Source of the DNA: Actinoplanes regularis
GTDB lineage: Bacteria > Actinomycetota > Actinomycetes > Mycobacteriales > Micromonosporaceae
Direction: 5' to 3'
Length of the DNA stretch: 64,000 bases
Assembly: GCF_900188005.1 (NCBI RefSeq)
Contig: NZ_FZNR01000003.1
Location: 496,001 to 560,000 of the forward strand
Position 1 is the first letter of the stretch; every line of letters starts with the position of its first letter. The position numbers and the translations under genes are program-made. The notes under the pieces were generated by a model. That model had not been told where the DNA came from and did no database searches. It saw only the letters and a program-made list of their open reading frames with translations. Positions 60,425 through 64,000 of the stretch are shown here, piece after piece.

Positions 60425-63358
60425 TTAGCGCACGGTCGTGCCGAAGGCCACGCCGTCGTTGGGTAGCCCGTCGTTGCCGGGCTTATAGGTGACGGTAGGC
60501 GCGCTGTTACCGCTGGCTAGTGCGGTCCACGGGATGGCGTAGGCGGCGTGTTGGTTGTAGGGGCTGCTTATGATCAGGTTTTGCGGTGTGGTGGACAGCC
60601 ATGCACCGAGCAGTTCCTGGGTGTTGGGTGTGTTCGGCAGGGAGCCTGTGGTTCGTTCGATCGGTATGTCGGTGATGGTGCTGGTTCCGGCGGCGAATAC
60701 ATGGATTCGGCCGGCGTCGACGGCTGTGTTGATGTTTTCGCCGGGTGCGCCGACAGCGATGAGAGCGGTGGAGGCGGTGGCTTCGGCGGCCGGGTTGAGG
60801 TTGACGGCGGTCACCTGTTCGCCGAAGTAGTCGCCGTCGTCGTTGCCGCCGGTGATGCCGGGCGAGGTCTGGTTGAGCAGGGCGACCGGGGTGATGGTGG
60901 TCTGGGTGAGCAGGTACTCCTGGATCTGGCCGGCGTCGCGCTGGCCGTTCACGTCTTCGCCCGGTATCCCGACGACGAGCAAAGAGTCCTGCGCTGTTGC
61001 GGCCGCGCCTGCGGACCGGTAGGGGATCATGGTCAGTGACTTGCCGAATTGGTCGTCGTGTTCGGCGGTGTCGCCGTAGGTGGTGCCTTGGGTGAGGGTG
61101 TGGAGCGGATTGAGTGGGTCGCTGTAGTGGGCGTGGGTGAACACGGTGACCGCGCCGGCGAAGGAGTTGGCTCCGGGGCGGCCGATCGCGATGTGGAACG
61201 GCGTGGAGGCGAGTGAGTATCCGGCGCGGTCGTCGGGTCCTAGGGTTGCTTCGGCTGCGGTGAGGTCGATGGTGGTGTTGAGGGTGTCGCGCAGGTAGTG
61301 GACCAGGCCGACGTTGGTGATGCCGTTGAGGTCCTCGCCTGGTGCGCCGATGATCAGGTAGGGCTCGCCGATGGCGGTCAGGCCGGCGGACAGGGCGTAG
61401 CCGAACCAGTCTTCGGCTTCGGGTGTGTCCGCGACGGTGCCGCGGCCTTCGGTGAGTGCCTTGCCTTGCTCGATGGTCAGGGTCGCGCGTCCGGTGCCCA
61501 GGCCGCCGGGGGCGCCGTAGATGACGTATACGGATCCGGCGTCACGGATGGTGCCGTTGTCCTCGAACGGTGCGCCGACGGCGAGGTCGGAGCAGCCGTC
61601 AAGGTTGGTGTCATAGGCGGCTATCGAGGCGCCGAATTGATCGCCGGGTTCGGGGGTGTCGGGGACCGCGGCGCTGCCCTGCTGCAGGGTGGTCACGGCT
61701 TTGGTGGCACCGTTGATGATCTTTACCGTGCCGGCTTCGGTGATGCCGTTGATGGTGGATTCCGGGTCGGCGATGACGGTGTCACGGATGCCGTCACCGT
61801 TGAAGTCGTTCTCGACGCCGTTCAGGCAGCCTGCGGTCCCGGGGATGCTGGTGTAGGTGAAGTAGATGTAGGGCTTGCCGCTGCTCGAGTCGCCGGAGGT
61901 GAACCGTTTGAAGTACAGGGTGTCGGTCTCCGAGGGAGCTACCAGCGCCATGCCTTGCTGGGTTTTGGTGCTGTCCGCCCAGGATTGGATGAGTGCGTCG
62001 AGGGAGTGCTGGGGGGTGGCGATGTACCCGGCGTCGGGTTCGGCGGGGCAGCCATGCCGGCCCTCGGTGGATGCGGCGGCTGGGTTGGTGATGGTGGGCT
62101 GAGCGGTCCACCGGCTGGAGGTCGACGCCAGAGCAGCCGAGTGCACATTGATGTATTTGCTGACTCCGCAGGTTGCCGAGTAGATGTTGAACAGGCCCAG
62201 GTGAGCTTCGACAATGTGCTTGCCGCGAACGGCGCTGGTGTCCCAGTTCATGAACGCCCGGGCCGGATTTCCCGAGCTGTCGATGCCGACACTGAGCTCG
62301 GTGGCGGTGGACAGGTCAGTAGTGGTGCCCCGCTTCACGTAGGTGTCGAAAACGGACTTGAAGTTGACATCCGGGTCGATCGTCACCGGGTACTGCACGG
62401 CGGTGTCGGAGAGGAACTCCGGGTCGGGCGTGAGCGTGACATCCACACCGTAGGGCTTCGTGGCCAGGGTGTATGCCACCGGGACGACATGGGCCGGCAG
62501 CTGCGATACCTGATCGAGCCGGGAGTCCCACATCGACGGTGCGGGCATGGTGCCGACCGCCGTGCCGTCTGCGTCGAGGAACTCGATCGCGTTGTCGGCG
62601 GAGCGTTTGGCGGTCAGTCCCTTGAGCTTGACCGGCAGGGTGATACTGATCGGCTGGGTCGGTCGGGAGGTGAGAACGGTGTGCTGGCGGAAGCCGGTAG
62701 CGGTGGTCTGCACGACGACGTCCATGCCGGGCTTGGCGTCTTCGTAAGTCGCGGTGTCGCCGTCGATGTCAGGCTGCGGGAGGCTTCCTTGCCAGTCCAA
62801 GCTGATACGTTGCTCGGCCTTGTCGGCCGCCGGGCTGGGTGTGTTGGCGGTGACCAGGGGCCGGTCGCCGGTCTGGGCTTGAGTGGCCGAGGTGTCGCCG
62901 CCGAACAGGCTGATGTCAGCCGGGTGGGCCTCCGCGCTGACTGTGCCGTCGGCCTCGCGTTCCAGGTTCGCGTCGATGCCGATCCACTTGCCGTCCTGCC
63001 TGAACCGTGACGGCCCGGCGTCTACTTGCGTTGCCAGGGTGCCATCGGCATTTGCCCAGGTCAATGAACTCTCAGTGGTTGCGGCGGCAACGCGTACCTG
63101 CCCGTTACAGGACTGCGCGGCCGTCAGTGCAGAGGCCTGGTCCGGCTGCTCTGCGGGACAGGCAGAACCGCCAGCCGGTTCTGCCGCAGCAGGCAGGGTG
63201 ATTGACAGCGAAGTGAATAATCCCAGCGCCATCACGGCTTTCCAGCGGCGAGCGCGCCATGGGCGCTCATTGCGCCTCAGCAGCGTCTCCTTGGGCTGGC
63301 GTGTATCTATCGACACCACGCTCGTCGTCTCCCCGTTCTGTGCGAGCGATGCGACCAT
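60425..63358 (-). CDS. Secreted DNRLRE/FG-GAP repeat protein
   Basis: A protein of up to 977 residues. A signal peptide lies near 36-59 (RARRWKAVMALGLFTSLSI with cleavage near AAAEPA). Residues about 60-340 are beta-rich. A DNRLRE-type module follows (VFDTYVKRGTTTDLSTATE, ARAFMNWDTSAVRGKHIVE). From about 530 there are FG-GAP/integrin-alpha-type repeats: NDFNGDGIRDTVIADPE, GDQFGASIAAYDTNLDG, LAVGAPFEDNG, LIIGAPGEDLNG and VGIPGEDVNG. Such proteins are surface or secreted beta-propellers of unknown ligand. The ATG at 63358 lies within a duplicated stretch, so translation may really begin at a later GTG or ATG closer to the signal peptide. Confidence 0.8.
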   Translation of the reverse strand: MVASLAQNGETTSVVSIDTRQPKETLLRRNERPWRARRWKAVMALGLFTSLSITLPAAAEPAGGSACPAEQPDQASALTAAQSCNGQVRVAAATTESSLTWANADGTLATQVDAGPSRFRQDGKWIGIDANLEREADGTVSAEAHPADISLFGGDTSATQAQTGDRPLVTANTPSPAADKAEQRISLDWQGSLPQPDIDGDTATYEDAKPGMDVVVQTTATGFRQHTVLTSRPTQPISITLPVKLKGLTAKRSADNAIEFLDADGTAVGTMPAPSMWDSRLDQVSQLPAHVVPVAYTLATKPYGVDVTLTPDPEFLSDTAVQYPVTIDPDVNFKSVFDTYVKRGTTTDLSTATELSVGIDSSGNPARAFMNWDTSAVRGKHIVEAHLGLFNIYSATCGVSKYINVHSAALASTSSRWTAQPTITNPAAASTEGRHGCPAEPDAGYIATPQHSLDALIQSWADSTKTQQGMALVAPSETDTLYFKRFTSGDSSSGKPYIYFTYTSIPGTAGCLNGVENDFNGDGIRDTVIADPESTINGITEAGTVKIINGATKAVTTLQQGSAAVPDTPEPGDQFGASIAAYDTNLDGCSDLAVGAPFEDNGTIRDAGSVYVIYGAPGGLGTGRATLTIEQGKALTEGRGTVADTPEAEDWFGYALSAGLTAIGEPYLIIGAPGEDLNGITNVGLVHYLRDTLNTTIDLTAAEATLGPDDRAGYSLASTPFHIAIGRPGANSFAGAVTVFTHAHYSDPLNPLHTLTQGTTYGDTAEHDDQFGKSLTMIPYRSAGAAATAQDSLLVVGIPGEDVNGQRDAGQIQEYLLTQTTITPVALLNQTSPGITGGNDDGDYFGEQVTAVNLNPAAEATASTALIAVGAPGENINTAVDAGRIHVFAAGTSTITDIPIERTTGSLPNTPNTQELLGAWLSTTPQNLIISSPYNQHAAYAIPWTALASGNSAPTVTYKPGNDGLPNDGVAFGTTVR

Positions 63359-63519
63359 AGTCGATCTTGGTTTCTGGTTGAGGATGGACCGGATCCATCG
63401 GCGACGTGCCGAGCTCCGTCGTCACGCTCCAGCAGGACGGCTGCGCGCAGGCGCGCAGTCTTTGGTGGCACGCTCGCCTTCCCCCGGTCCATGCGAGCGA
63501 GGCGACCATAAACGATCTT
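63319..63519. repeat. Imperfect direct repeat across the FG-GAP gene start
   Basis: Two copies of about 51 bases lie 150 bases apart (63319-63369 and 63469-63519). Their core, TGCGAGCGAnGCGACCATA then CGATCTT, is nearly identical. The first copy contains the annotated ATG of the FG-GAP gene; the second lies upstream and reproduces the same start (MVASLA) before diverging. Confidence 0.7.
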
Positions 63520-64000
63520 CACTTCGCGCGGAAGGACGGCCTGGGGCAACTGGCTTGCGCACCCGTCTATCTGCGGCGACGAATTGTGCATGTTGATGTC
63601 CGGAAAAATCGCGTAATTACGTGCTTTCGGGAACGGATTGGACTGAGCTGGAGATCACCTGAACGGCCACACCTGGCCTGTACCTTCGGTCATCGAGGGG
63701 TTGGCCTTGTTCCCGACTCCGACTCGCCGTGGGTGTCCTGGCCAGTAGTGATGCCACGTTGTCGCTGGCTCGCTTGCCGAACGAGGAGTGTCCTGAGTGA
63801 CATCTATGGCAATCGAGGTGCCTTTCGTTCTTGGGATCGAATGATCTACATTCCCCGCTGAAGGTGATCTTGAGCCGATGGGGGGCCATGTGGCTGTCGA
63901 CTATCGGCCGCAGCGGGCAGTCGTACGTGGAGTTTGCCTTGCTCAAGGGCGTCGCTGGGTCGTATCGGCGCACCCGGTGAAGACGACCGCCGTCGTCACG
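63520..64000. other. Gene-free end of the window
   Basis: About 480 bases, AT-richer than average, without a convincing gene. It includes the probable promoter region of the FG-GAP gene. A gene may begin beyond the window. Confidence 0.4.

Noticed and set aside
63406..63861. A 151-residue plus-strand gene at the window end
   Set aside because: It overlaps the duplicated upstream block of the FG-GAP gene, has no ribosome binding site and no domain.
1..64000. CRISPR arrays, tRNA or rRNA genes
   Set aside because: I saw no regularly spaced repeats of the right size, no tRNA arm pattern and no rRNA-like stretch. A tRNA attachment site for the integrase was specifically looked for and not found.

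Overview
The window is GC-rich actinobacterial DNA. GTG and TTG starts, many ATGA/GTGA overlaps, and families such as DUF2637, DUF3560, DUF4192, a DNRLRE/FG-GAP secretory protein and SigE-type sigma factors fit a filamentous actinomycete, most likely a member of the Micromonosporaceae. That placement is inference from gene content. No rRNA or tRNA gene is visible.

Layout. (1) About 1-46.6 kb looks like one integrated plasmid-like element. Its right part carries a tyrosine integrase (43438-44721), a helix-turn-helix regulator (44971-45570) and a divergent excisionase-like gene (45682-45870) around a palindrome-rich control region. Its body is almost all on the minus strand. It holds two SSB-like proteins, a stand-alone primase-polymerase, a ParB-like protein, an orphan C5 cytosine methyltransferase, an orphan N6-adenine-type methyltransferase, a DprA-like protein, DUF3560 and DUF4192 proteins, a DUF2637 membrane protein, and many small proteins without known family. 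No FtsK/TraB translocase, relaxase or replication initiator is in view, so the left end probably lies outside the window. An apparently intact IS21-family element sits at about 1440-3955.

(2) A defence operon on the plus strand (7640-22698) interrupts this body. Five genes overlap start-to-stop: a 1720-residue DEAD/DEAH-DUF1998 helicase (DruE/MrfA/DrmA-B-like), an SNF2 helicase (DrmD-like), an Eco57I-class DNA methyltransferase (DrmMI-like), an McrB-type AAA+ protein with an apparent Mrr-N and EVE-like reader module, and an McrC nuclease. This joins a DISARM/Druantia-type core to a type IV McrBC module in one transcript, and is the best candidate here for a little-described system. A decayed zinc alcohol dehydrogenase lies against its left edge.

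(3) From about 47 kb the sequence looks like ordinary or lightly disturbed chromosome: a PD-(D/E)XK-like protein, a large HTH/P-loop/repeat protein with a divergent small membrane protein, an ECF sigma factor with a membrane-anchored partner, secreted proteins including a ricin-lectin/NucA-NucB nuclease pair, IS5 and HAD-hydrolase remnants, and a large FG-GAP secretory protein.

Two non-coding signals stand out. The DUF2637 gene contains at least 30 GGWCC motifs in about 650 bp, spread over all three codon phases, which points to a DNA-level array such as a transfer or partition site. Strong GC hairpins lie immediately upstream of Shine-Dalgarno sequences at several minus-strand genes of the element.
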